A DNA stretch of 64,000 nucleotides, from assembly GCA_905147135.1 (NCBI GenBank), contig LR990048.1, forward strand, positions 13,624,563 through 13,688,562, in the 5' to 3' direction. Positions 23,265 through 35,238 of the stretch are shown piece after piece. The translations under genes and the position numbers were made by a program. The DNA is from Blastobasis lacticolella (Eukaryota; Arthropoda; Insecta; Lepidoptera; Blastobasidae). The notes below the pieces were generated by a model. That model made no database searches, was not told where the DNA came from, and saw only the letters and a program-made list of their open reading frames with translations. Within the stretch, counting starts at the first letter, position 1. Every line of letters starts with the position of its first letter.

Positions 23265-23370
23265 TCTCTTCAGAGTCGGGCAACGCATTGGTGACTCCCC
23301 TGGTGTTGCTGAGGTCCATAGGCGGCGGTGACCACTTTCCATCAGGTGGCCCGCTTGCCTGTTTGTCTGC
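23265..23370 (+). repeat. Common lepidopteran LINE/SINE tail fragment
   Basis: GACCACTTTCCATCAGGTGG, CCCGCTTGCCTGTTTGTCTG and CCGTATAACAT match the inverted fragment at 32470-32590 and a short piece at 26765-26800. Confidence 0.5.
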
Positions 23371-23734
23371 CGTATAACATAAATAACAATTTTAGCTACT
23401 GACAGGCAGTCCACACAAAACCTTTACAAAAGTTAATACAGTGAAAAAACACACAAAAATAAAAACAAAAAGAAAGCAACGTGATACATGTTCCACGTGG
23501 CCATTTTCCCGCTTATATTATTTTTATTTTCTTTATTAGAGTTAACAAACAGTAGCTCAATATATTTTACTACAATATTATAATGCTAGTTTTGTTAACA
23601 ATGTGTTACTTAATGTGTTAACAAAACTGTGAACCACATAATTCTGATTGTTTAATGAGGTACTGATGTGGAACATTAACAAACAGCAAATAAACAAACA
23701 TCTATTGCATTACGTATTACATTATATTATGGAT

Positions 23735-24075
23735 TGATCGGAGTATCGTTGCGCGATCGAATGAGAAATGAGGAGATCCGCAAGCGAACCAATTTAACCG
23801 ACATAACTCTAACTCTTGCTAGACTGAAGTAGCAGTGGGCAGGGCATATAACTCGAAGAACATATGGCCGATGAGGCAGTAAAGTTCAAGAAGCGACCAC
23901 GTACCGGAAGACGCAGCGTGGGTAGGCCTCCACAAGGTGGACCGACGACCTGCTAAAGATCGCAGGTACCAGCTGGATGCGGAAAGCACTGAACCGGCCT
24001 TTGTGGAGATCTCTGGAGGAAGCCCATGCCCAGTCGTGGGCGTCTTCTGGCTGATATGACGATGATGATGGGTGA
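23735..24075 (+). mobile_element. RTE 3'-end fragment with GAT-repeat tail
   Basis: The broken frame gives RNEEIRKRT, LARLK and QWAGHI, then GRPPxRWTDDL, IAGTSWMRKA and AHAQSWASSG-type text, followed by TGACGATGATGATG. Stops interrupt it. An inverted copy of the same region lies at 52640-52975. Confidence 0.7.
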
Positions 24076-24427
24076 CCCCAAGCTTCTAGCAATATGTATG
24101 TCTATTTAATATGTGAGCCTGAGTTGAGTTAGTATTATTTATAACACTGTCTTACGTACTTAATGGAGGCTTTAACACAATGCACCCCTCCAGCCCTGCG
24201 GACATGAACATAGTTCACACAAATGATCAGTTTATAGAATTAACCACACGAAAAGTACGCTATTTCAATGCCTACATCAACAAATTACAGATCCACCTAT
24301 CCAGCCTCCTGAATAAAATAAGGATAAAGTTTGCATGTGCCTGTGTACCTATGTGTGTTTGTTACCTCTTCACTCAAAAAAAGTGGGTAACTAAATTTGG
24401 GTCTCGAATAATGTAAGTACTACTTAT

Positions 24428-24453
24428 TTAGGTTAGGTTAGGTTAGGCTTAGG
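24428..24453 (+). repeat. Short interstitial TTAGG run
   Basis: Four TTAGG units plus one imperfect unit (GGCTTAGG). TTAGG is the usual insect telomere repeat, so this is a tiny interstitial tract. Confidence 0.7.
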
Positions 24454-24466
24454 TTAAAGAGGTACC

Positions 24467-24728
24467 ATTGCACAGGCCCCCAACTCCGTCGAGTGGGAAT
24501 AGTTCGGCGCATCTGGCTATTCCCGACCGCCCCTCGCAAGGGGGGCATGGCGGGCCCGCCGTGTAAGGCGGGCGGTCGCCGGAGGTGTCGTGGATGACAA
24601 GGTTTCGGCTACTCTCATGACACCTCCATTGAGGCGATGCAGGAGCGCCGCGGGGTTTAGTGGGTACACCAGCGAGTGCTGGGAGTCCCACACAGGCCTT
24701 CCGTCCCCCCTACGGAGGGTATCGTGCG
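24467..24728 (+). mobile_element. 262-bp insertion flanked by 17-bp target duplication
   Basis: TAGGTTAAAGAGGTACC occurs at 24450-24466 and again at 24729-24745, bracketing a GC-rich segment with GGTTTAGTGGGTACACCAGC near its 3' side, a string reminiscent of R1-clade LINE 3' regions. The restored empty site would read from the TTAGG tract into GGGTTCGAACCCCAGTGCC, a B-box-like sequence. Confidence 0.65.
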
Positions 24729-24846
24729 TAGGTTAAAGAGGTACCGGGTTCGAACCCCAGTGCCGTCATGTACCATAGACTCTTTTCGGAGTTACCGATT
24801 ATTTTACGGTGTGGAAAAACATCGTGATGAAACCTACACATACACA

Positions 24847-24975
24847 CGACTGAACGTGTAACTATGATCTAATCTAGTCAAGTTCACTGTTAACACGATC
24901 ACGGAGGTCAGATAGCAGTCCTGATCTGCCAAATCCTGAATCATGGTCAAGGCGGACCCGCGGCCGTCGCGCGCC
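24847..24975 (+). repeat. SINE body copy, truncated
   Basis: Begins CTGAACGTGTAACTATGATC and ends CGGCCGTCGCGCGCC. Both the head and the 3' tail are missing. Confidence 0.6.
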
Positions 24976-25129
24976 TTTTTCCATATGTAAGAAGGAGTAG
25001 AACGTTGAAGCAGGTTACATATTGGTAACCACTCACAATCATGCGGCTTGATCCATCCAGTGGCATGATCAAGTAGGCTTGATCTAGCCAACCTTAACCC
25101 ACACACCGTCAGTGGCATCCATCCAAAAT

Positions 25130-25180
25130 TTCTCCCCACTATAGCGGGAGTTCACGGCGGTCACCTTATCTGTGACTGTA
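25130..25180 (+). repeat. Tiny RTE fragment
   Basis: GCGGGAGTTCACGGCGGTCACC matches the RTE copy at 22680-22701, followed by CTTATCTGTGACTG. Confidence 0.3.
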
Positions 25181-25489
25181 ACAAATTCTCCATAAAAATG
25201 TTTTGAATGCATAAAACTAATATTGGCGAACTTGGCAGCCTTCAATCTTTTTTTTAGATTTTTCAATTTTTTTTGTTATTTAACTAGCAATGTTTGTGTG
25301 TACACATGTATGTTCAGGTAAAATCTTGCAAGCCTAATTTGGCAATCTTCCCGGCTTTCAATTGAGCTTATATTTGGTATACCTACTATGGCATAACTTA
25401 GATTACACTCTGAAGCGAACACATGAGTAAAATATGATAAAATAATGATAATAAAAATATGATAAAAGATAATAAATTTTCAAGGGTTG

Positions 25490-25660
25490 CCCTCAATCTC
25501 TCCAGGATCCCATCATCAGATCCTGACCTGATGACCATTGGACCATCTGAGAAGTATTCCATTCTGCCCGAAACTTTCCAGGGTTGCCTTCGATTTCTCC
25601 AGGATCCCATCATCAGATCCTGACCTGATAACCATGGGACCATCTGGGAAGTACACCCTT
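25490..25660. repeat. Two-copy tandem repeat, unit 87 bp
   Basis: GGGTTGCC, CTCCAGGATCCCATCATCAG, ATCCTGACCTGAT and GGACCATCTG recur at 25494 and 25581 in the same order. It resembles a dispersed lepidopteran repeat that carries the CCATCATCAGATCC motif. Confidence 0.75.
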
Positions 25661-26149
25661 CCAAACAAAATAAGAATTTCCCGGATCGGTCTAGGCATAT
25701 TCGAGTAATCGGGGAGCAAACATAAAACAAATTATAAAAGAAGAGATTATGATGAATTGAGAATCTTCTTTTTCTTTAAGTAAGACGGTTAAAAACTGTT
25801 TTGTAAGTGTTTTCTAAATACCTAACTACATCTTATCCTGAAAGTTTGAAACTTTAAGCAATATTCAGGCCGACGCTACGAGGTTTAAAAAGACTACGAA
25901 ACGCTTAGATAAAAGGTTAGTGGGTAGTTAGATAATGAGTCGATTAGATTAGATGATTTGTTTATCAATGTTTACATCATATAAGCAAGCCACAAAGATA
26001 TCGTCAAAGACAATTATTTATATAATCATATATATGTCGATGAGTGCGCTCTTGTATTTACATGACGAGGGCACTACCGTGCCTCGGTACACGTCAAGTG
26101 CCTCTTCAAGTCCCATAAAGATAATAATTGAAAAAAACGTAACCTAGAA

Positions 26150-27180
26150 TTGTAGCCAGGCTTCCCCGATATTAGTTTTCAAAAGAAAAAACATAATATT
26201 TTAATAATGGAAAGGTCTTTTCGTGTAGCTGTTAATTGAATACCACCTAGAGGTATACGTATAGCACTCGCCAAGACCATTACAAAGAGTCCAAGTACGA
26301 TGTGCTTATCTTATTGCGTTCAGTAGTTTCTACGGCCACCTTCCAACTCCATAATCAGACCAGTTCCATGGTACCATATTAAGCATTGTTATCAAATTTA
26401 CACCTCAATCTAAGTTGCAAGACTGTATACCTTAACAGGTACACAAATTGAACGCTGTAGAATACATTTACATGAAATAATACTGTCTGTACATCATCAT
26501 CACCATCTTCAACGGCTTATGCCAGGGTCGTCTTCTTCGCACTTCGCCCGCTTTTCAGCAGTCTCACCAGGGTGTTCTATGTATAATAAGTATGTATTTA
26601 AAAAAGTATATAAGTAGTTTATCAGTTATCTAACACCCATAACACAAGCTTTGCTTACTTTGGGGCTAGATGGCGTTGTGTGAATTTGTCCACGATTGTA
26701 TTTGTATTTGATGGAGGCATACTATCGGAGCTCGGCGATACCACAGCTGTTTCCCACGTATCTGTGACCACTTTCCATCAGGTAGCCCGCTTGATATAAA
26801 CCCTGGGGCTTACCCAGCATGTAACTGAACAAGCGTAGGCGAGCCTCCCCAATGTTATCCGCACACTAATGGATATAAATACCGCGGAAAGTTCTCATTA
26901 TCTCTGAACGCAACGATAGTGAAGAATAAAAAAGCGAACGCATTTTAAATTGTTATTGTGTTGTCGACCTTGACGGGAATTGTTGGTTTTACCGCCATCT
27001 AGCGGATTTCATATGAACTTAGTAGAATGAAATAGTCATTTACACACTATTTAACTAATATAAATTCAAAAGTTGCATAAACTTATAAAATATTGATTTT
27101 TCTTGGCAATTGTAATAGTATTTACGTAAATTTGACTAAAAAGCAATTTTTGATGAATAAACAAATATATTTATAACGCT
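26150..27180. other. Gene-free stretch upstream of crol
   Basis: Contains a short LINE-tail fragment (26765-26800, TGTGACCACTTTCCATCAGG) and a CCGCCATCTAGCGGATT motif (26993-27009); no coding exon was recognised. Confidence 0.4.
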
Positions 27181-27566
27181 AATTAATCCGCACAGTTGGC
27201 AGCACTTGATTGTGACAAACTTTCGTTCGTTCGTGGTTTTTATGATGATACGTACGTTTCTATCGTGCTATTTGTCTAATTTAGTGCTAATATCATGGTT
27301 TTCTAGAAACTGGTGGTAATATATTTTACGTGATTACATCTATAAGCTATAATCAATGATCTGAAACAAGAAAATAGCTTTCAAAGGTCGTTGAAGAAAA
27401 ATGTTATTGTGTCCTAAGTTTCATGATGGCGGCCCGTCGCGTCCCCCGCGCCTCCATTTCGGTGACAGTCAGATTATGACAATGCCGATGTAAAGTTTAG
27501 AAAATGTTCAATTTTCAAAGATAATTTGGTGGAAGTTGATTGTTTTGTAAGTTGTGTGAACGTAAA
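27181..27566 (+). promoter_or_regulatory. crol: Probable crol 5' UTR / proximal promoter
   Basis: This block directly precedes the crol start codon. It contains ATGGCGGC at 27426-27433, a YY1/Pleiohomeotic-type motif often found just downstream of transcription starts, then a GC-rich stretch (27431-27462) inside otherwise AT-rich DNA. No TATA box at a convincing distance was seen. The transcription start is not determinable from sequence alone, and the gene may have further upstream non-coding exons. Confidence 0.35.
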
Positions 27567-30500
27567 ATGAATCAGGAACATCATAATATGAATACGGGTG
27601 GAGGCCAGCCCCCTGGAAACTCCGAGGTTTGTGTAGTTTTTTGATATTTCGTGTCTTTTGCTTATATTTGGAAATATGTGTTACTATTCTGATTTGGCGA
27701 TTGCATGCGCAGGTTCAGAGAGTGCAACCGGGGCAACAGCAACAGCAGGCAAGCCTCACACCCACGACTTCTGCGACAGACCTACGAGTGAATACAGCGG
27801 CGGTAAACGTTGCATTGTCCAGTGTGGCAAAATACTGGGTGTTTACCAACTTGTTCCCTGGTCCAATACCACAAGTTTCTGTGTATGGTTTACCAGCTGG
27901 AGCTAGAATTGAAAATGGAAAGCCTGTACAGGTAAAATAATTAATTCTTTCTGTCAATAAACAAGGTTTATATGATTCATTGTTAGTATTTGTGTCTTAC
28001 TTTGCATTCTTTGTATGATTTTACATTACCCATATACTTAATTTCTTATAAAATGCAATAACAGCGTTGAATGTACCACAGTGAATTAATACTACCTAAA
28101 TTTTTATCATTTTATCAGAAACCCTAATATAGAAATACATTTCACAGGAGATAGGTCAAGCTCATGCAAGTGCCATTCTAAATGGAGATCCTAACATCAT
28201 CCTGGGACACCATGGGGGGCAGGCACAAGTATCTGTGTCTGCTGCGGGTTCTCAACAAATTCCAGTATCACAGATCATTGCCACACAATCTGGACAAACT
28301 CATGGTATGTATTGTTTTCTACTAGTTAGAAATATTTATTTCTATATTTCCATGTAAACTAATATTTGATATTGCATCGCCTCAGTGCTTATTTGGCCCA
28401 TAGACCAAATTTATTAATTGATTACCTTAATGCAGTATTGTTAAGGCCTTAATTTCATTCCTGTTCAATGCTTAAAAGGCTAAATAAGCATTGCAGTGAC
28501 AATGGGCCACTTTTGGATGATTTGATCGACTTAGTAGAATGGTAGCTGTGCTACTACTAAATGAAAAAGTGAATTGAAAAATAATGCTTGCCTAACACCA
28601 AAATTGTTTGGTAATGAATGGGATTGATAGTACAAAGCAACAGCACCACTTCATCATACAATTGACAGTCGAGAGAGGCAGGGACTTTTACTTTTTTGCT
28701 TCTATATGCTTAGACTTTAAAGCTAGATTTAAGACTATCTGGAAAGACCCACATTAGTGTATTTTTTATTGGTAACTGTGAGAGACCTGTCAATAAAATG
28801 AGTGGTGCTTGTAAAGTGAATAAATTTCAAAATAATATGCAGTAAGAACATCATGGTATGGGTATAATCGGTAGTTCAACCTGCCTATATTAATAAAGAT
28901 AATTATAATAAATAATTCCAGGATATGTGGAGTGACTATTAACATTGTTCCAGAAGCTCTGGTCGCCCACAACCAGCAGCAGGAGATGCCTCAACAGCAA
29001 GGGTCGAGTGCCGGTTCCCAAGTCACGGTGACGTCAGGCCAACCCAACCATCAGCAGGTACCCAATAATCGGGTCGAGTTTGTACAACACCATAACATTG
29101 ATATGGTAAATCACGTGGTAATACTCCGATTAATAGCAGGAATGCTGAACGTTGCTCTGTAGACAATAGTTTTGGATTTCTACATTACTTTATAAGCTTA
29201 TATACTAGTCGGCAATAAGTAATGCACTTCGACTAGTTTCCGCTTTGACAGAGAAGACACTCTACGAAGCTGATCTAGCCGATGCGCATTACTTACCGCC
29301 AATATTTGTACTTAGGTTAGACAGGTTCATGCATGTGCCAATAGAGGCTTATCTCAATTTACAACGTACAATGTCTACTTCGCATAAAGAGGTCTTATGC
29401 TTCTTGAATGTAGTTGATCTTTTGGTTAGGTATATTTATCATTATTGTCTTCTATAATTTTTTGTCTTCATACGGTAGTATGAAGTATCAATGTTTGTTA
29501 GGGTTTCTTGTGACTGTTTTTGCATGTACTTGTTGTAGTTGCAAAATGCATGTAGGTAAATTGGAATTGTCAGTAATTTACTATTATTCATAAAAAAAGT
29601 TGAATGTTTAGTTGTTTATTATTGCACACAAATCACAAATCTTTAATTGACTTATTTATTATACAGGGTCATCACTCACAGCAGCATATAATGTCACAGC
29701 AGTTAATGGCTGCACGACCTGATCATCCCAACCAGCAGGTAAAATTTATATGGAGTCATGTTTTACTAAACCTGACATTTCATTTTTGTGACCTATTGAT
29801 GATCTTATTAATTGAATTTACATGATGTATAGTTATCAGATTTGTGTCTGGAGAACATTTTAAACTAATTTCATCCATTGGTCACAGGCCAAATTAACTT
29901 GTCACTGCTTATATTTGTGCACTTGTAAAATTAACACTATTGACTTCACGCTGCTTTTTAAATCATCATGAAGCCTGTCAGTGAGGTAAGCTCCACAATA
30001 TTTAATTATTATAATAATAATACACTGCTATAATATTTCATTCTAGACCTAGCACGATTAGCACAGACGTGTGCGCAAGAGCAGCATGCGTGCATAACTA
30101 GCACAAGTGCACGCGAGAGAGTGCTCTTTCATCTTAGTATTAATAGTAAAAAGAAATAAAGACGTTCGCCGCACGAGATTTGTCGCAAATACACTTGTCG
30201 TGCCGCTAAATCTTTAGTCTGAGTTTGAGAAGAATGTAAAATATCAGTGTTTTTTACATAATTGGTAAAGGCCGCTTAAAATCGTTCTCCTCTCCTTAAA
30301 AATATGGGTAATTGGGTAAATAAACATTTGTGATTGACTGATCTAGTCTGAATCGTTTCGTTGTATGGGAAGATAAGAATATGGACAACAGAACTAAGGC
30401 CCACTGACGTAAATGAATACGACTTTTACAAATCACTGTAGAGCGATAGAGTACACTTGAATCAGTCAATATTCGTTCGTAACTTGGATTAGTTGACTCT

Positions 30501-33500
30501 GGGTACATTTCTACTAGTACAATAAAGCTGTGATTTAAATAATCAATACTATAACATTAACATAATACGGTAATTTAACCCAGAGTTTTGGTACAAGTGA
30601 GCCTAAGCACCTGGACTCGGAAAAAAAACTATTTTCATACAGGCCTTGTAACTTCAGTCACAGACAATTAATGTACAGCCTCTGTTTTAGGCCGTTCTTA
30701 GTAAAAATGACCAGTTGTGACTTGTGTCCTAAAACCTGCTTGCATACCAAACTTTAAGTTTCTACTCCTTCGGGAAGTGCCATATAATTTTGATGAGTCA
30801 GTCAGTAGTAAAATGGGCGATTTTCAGACTCTAATATCTCAGTAACTACTTGACACAACGATCTCTAAATTTTAATAGGTAACTAGAATACTTATGTCAG
30901 TTGACATACAAAATCTCATACCATTATGTGAAACGATAACGTAGTTATGTTAGGGGGAAACACGCTGAAACCTTTCGTGTAAATACACATTGCGTGCGCT
31001 CTGCCGGTACTTGACGCACTACCGTACGCCTCGATTTGTAATAACAACAAGATTACAAGTTTGCATCAGTATTTAACGATTCAGTTAACCTGGACTGGTC
31101 TATTGGTATCTTGCGGTGACACTTAATTTGTATTCAGAACTTACCAAAAAGTCTTAAAACTTAAATTAAGTACATATGTTATTTATTTCACACAATAAAG
31201 AAATACAGAGAGATAACATAGATATAACTGACATGTACATATGTATTTGAATTTATGGACATGAAATTAAAATATGATATCCTTTTGCTTGAGTGGGTAA
31301 GTTTTTGATGACGACATCTCAAGATATAAATGCATTACTAAAAAGATGACCATCTTCTGTCCAGAATTTTTTCTTTTATGTTCCACAATCTAGTCTTCCA
31401 TGTCTTTTATTCAAAAATTATTAACAGAAAAATAAAAATAAATTAAGATCATTAAAACCTTATCAATAAGTAACTTTTAAGTATGTACTCGAACCAAGCT
31501 ACTTAATTCCGACTTTTACCCATAACAATAAATAACTCGGTGCGAACGAAAATTGTCAGGTACATTATGGCCATAGAAAAATAAATAAGTAGATTATGGC
31601 TCTGCCTCGCTCTACTTAATGCATGCTGGTTTAAAGTTTTCACAAAAAATATGTAAATCCGAAGTCTCGAAGTTAATCAATTGCTCAAAGGTTTATTGTG
31701 CAGATTTGGTGGAATACCAAAAGATTTATGTACTGACCAGTTGATGGGTTCCAAACATGGTTCCAACCTTTTTCGTTGGCCGACACTGGCACATTTTGAG
31801 CCCAAAATGATAACCTTTGATTTCACAATTAAAGGATATTTCCTATGGAAATCTGTGACTGTTAGGCTTAATTTGTTCTTAGGAACCACGATGACGAGAC
31901 CGTTTTTAGAATAAGGAATATTTTCCATTATTTTTTTATAACTCTCATATTAATTATTTGTACTAAAAGTAATTGAAGACAAAAAAAAATGCATTTTTTT
32001 TTTTATTGTTGACATTTTTGTCGTATATAACAAGATTATCTAACAAAACATGTTCCTAATGATCTACAGACTAAACACCTACTGTGTATAATAAAACAAC
32101 TTGAGATTTTCCTACTAAATTGAACCGAGTTCGATTCCCTGTCATGAATGAGAGTTTATCTGTATCTTAACCCATTTAGATTGCATTGCATCACCTGTAT
32201 AGGTAGACGGGGCAGTGTGTTGCTGTAAATTTTTTTTGTTCATTACAGTATTTACAATATGAAACTGTCCCGAAATTTATAAACTACCTGTATCTTTTCC
32301 TACCAGATCCAGCTGACGGTCAGTGAGGACGGCATTGTGACGGTGGTGGAGCCAAGCGGCAACAACAAGATGGTGGAGAAAGACGACATGCATGAAGGCA
32401 TTAAGATGCCTTCCGATCATACACTGACTGTACACCAACTACAACAGATTGTTGGACAACAGGTAAGAGGTTTTTTATGTTATACGGCAGACAAACAGGC
32501 AAGCGGGTCACCTGAAGCAAAGTGGTCACTGCTGCCTATGGACATCAGCGAAACCAGGGGCGCTACAAATTCTTTGCCCGCTTCTAAAGAGACTTAATAT
32601 TACTCTTTAATGATCCCATGTCTTAATCCAAAGGAAACACGGCTGATTGCTGTTACCACATTCGAATCGTACTAGCGAGAAATATTCACTGGTGATCGAA
32701 CTCCTGGTCCGACTCGTACGTAAGCGAGAGGTGTTTGCTTATGAATCGGACCCGTAAGCCATTAGGCCGCCGACGAAATCAAAACAAATTGTATTTAAAT
32801 GAATCATCATTTAACAGCTGCAAAAGGCCCCACCCGTGTGGCGTAGCGTAGGTAAGGCCACCCATGTGGGTGGACTTACGCTACGCTTGACAACAATTTT
32901 AACTAATTATCCACTTGGCCACTGTAGCTTCTATTATCCACTAGAGTTGCAATTTTCATGGGTGCCACATGCCGTGCCAAAATATGGCACGTTCGCTACA
33001 GCGACTTCTTGAGAATATAACTAGCGAGTATAAAAGAAAATTTCGATACATTTAAAGGTGCGTACGAATTAGAGCGGCTCAGCCCGAGGCATGCTCGCCG
33101 CGCGCGGCGAGGCTGCTCAGTTGCGCATTTGTTCGTAGAGGCATCGTGCTCAGGCAAATAAAATGCTGATGCTGTTTTTATCATAATTGATGGGATTGTT
33201 AAAATAATTTTAGTTTTTTCGATCCCATAACGCTTTTTTCTGCTCACCATGTTGTTTAGTATATAAGTTTTCCAAACAATTTATTTATTTATTAGGAAGA
33301 CCAACAGTTTAATTGACATGAAAATATTAAAGTTGTCAAGTGTCAATAAACAATACGCGCGCATTCGTAGTCACGTCCAAACTCGCGAGGCACGCACGCC
33401 GAGGCAAGTTTGAGCATGGACAGAAAACCGACAATCGGCGCGAGCTGCGCGTGAGCCACGTACGAATTTGAGCAAATGGGCGAGCCGTGCGTGCCTCAAC

Positions 33501-35238
33501 CTGAGGCTGCCTCTAATTCGTACGCACCTTAAGAGTTAAATCATAAGTTCTTCAAGAGAACTTGAAGAATATCCTTTTGGATATCGTGTGATTATTTAAC
33601 TACATAACTACCAATAAGTCTCTTAGAACCATCTGATCACCAAAGATGAATGTTGGTGGTTAATTGAAACGGCATACCACTAGTGGTAAAATGGGAACAA
33701 CTTTTGCCTAACCCAGTGGTCCTTCAGACCTTTCGGTCACATGGTCTGGCCGAATCACGAGATCACGCACGCACGCGATCCGGGCAGGTGTATCATCCTA
33801 ATGTCGGGAATCTTCCAGCTATCCGCACGAATCGGTTTGGTTCAACCTTTATAATGTGTATGGCTAAGGCTAAGGAATGGAGCACATTGCCTGAGAGTGT
33901 GTTCTCTGATCTTTATAATCTGCAAACCTTCAAAGCTAGAGTGAATAGGCTGTAGATCCTAGATAGGCGAGCTCCATTTAAAAAAAAAACGCGCACTCTT
34001 TACCCACTTGCAACCCCATTCATTCTGTGGTCCACTATATCACACACGTCTCTGCCCCAGGTACTAGACAGCGTGGTACGCATCGAGCAAGCCACCGGCG
34101 AGCCGGCGAACATATTGGTGACCCACAACCCCGATGGCACAACGTCCATAGAGGCGAGCGCCACGTCGGACCCGCTTATAGTGAAGGACGAGAAGGCAGC
34201 TGCGGCCAAAATCGATGCGGCCCAGTTCGCTATACCGGCCGAGATTAAGGATATCAAGGGAATCGATTTGAAGGTATGACTTCAGGAGACTCACAACTTC
34301 ATGCGCTTTGTTTACTATAGTCCATTCGCGTTAAGAAAATAGTGAAGGTGTTTTTTCACAGTGGAGTACAAATTCAAACAATTTATAGACGAGTTGTTGG
34401 TGTTCGACACGGACTGGCAAACCATAGCCAGCGATCGCGAAATATGGTAGAATAGGGGGAGGCCCTTGTCCAGCAGTGGGATGATTCAAACTGATATAAC
34501 AAAAAATTTGAAAAAGATTAAATTTATTAATGGATAAAATCAACTTAATGGTGTCAAATTAAAAATAAAGTCAAGGATATCCCATTGATATACCTTTTCT
34601 TAGCAGCCAGTCTAGTATTTGCTGTTTATTCCAACCGGCGAGGTTATTTCCTGGCGTCAACTGGTCACTATGAACTTAGCTTTCTAATTTGTTGCGACCT
34701 GATTGGTCGAGGGGCGGGGCTACTATTTTCATTTCGCGAATGAACGACGAGCGATAGCTGGTAACATCAATGCGTCCTAACGCGAATGGTAACTCCACTA
34801 AGTGGTGCTACTAAATACTGAGGTCTAGTTGTCAACACATGTCGCACTATAGGGTTCCAAAACAGTATTAGCTTGTCGTGGGGCGTGCTTGAATGTCAAT
34901 ACTCAGTAGCTCTTCTGGGTCGCCAAGAAGATACAGATCCTGGTTAAAGTATTCCTGTGCAAACTTGTACAAGACCATCTGAAAGTAACTACTTGTAAAC
35001 TCCTGAAAAGCGCAAAAATAGTGACCTTACTCTTACTACAATGATATCTAAATTCTTTGATCAACAGAACGTAGGACAACTGGGTATGGAAGGAGCTGTT
35101 GTGAAGATATCCGGGGGCGCGAACGAGCACGACATCCACGCCATGTACAAGGTGAATGTTGAAGACTTGTCGCAACTGCTCGCCTATCATGAAGTTTTCG
35201 GCAAGTTGAACCAGGAAGGCACCCAGACACAGAATAAG
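27567..35238 (+). CDS. crol: crol exons 1-8: N-terminal regulatory region
   Basis: These exons encode residues 1-400, before any finger. Exon 2 carries a Gln run followed by a conserved-looking block ([20 protein letters not shown], then [19 protein letters not shown]). Exons 3-5 are Gln/His-rich ([16 protein letters not shown]), typical of an activation or low-complexity region. Exon 6 includes [21 protein letters not shown] text (actual start [10 protein letters not shown]). Exon 7 carries [19 protein letters not shown] and exon 8 [17 protein letters not shown]. No catalytic domain is visible. Exons 5, 6, 7 and 8 all begin and end in phase 0 (24, 52, 71 and 57 codons), so each could be skipped without a frameshift. 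Introns 5 and 6 are the largest here and host a LINE fragment, a MITE and the head of a SINE. Confidence 0.85.

Noticed and set aside
24428..24453. TTAGG run as a chromosome end
   Set aside because: Only four or five units inside otherwise ordinary sequence.
30046..30215. Imperfect palindromic motifs in crol intron 5 as a DNA transposon
   Set aside because: Arms are too short and broken, and no target duplication was found.
31677..31928. Overlapping plus and minus open frames in crol intron 5
   Set aside because: No domain, no splice sites in frame, and no likeness to Crol.
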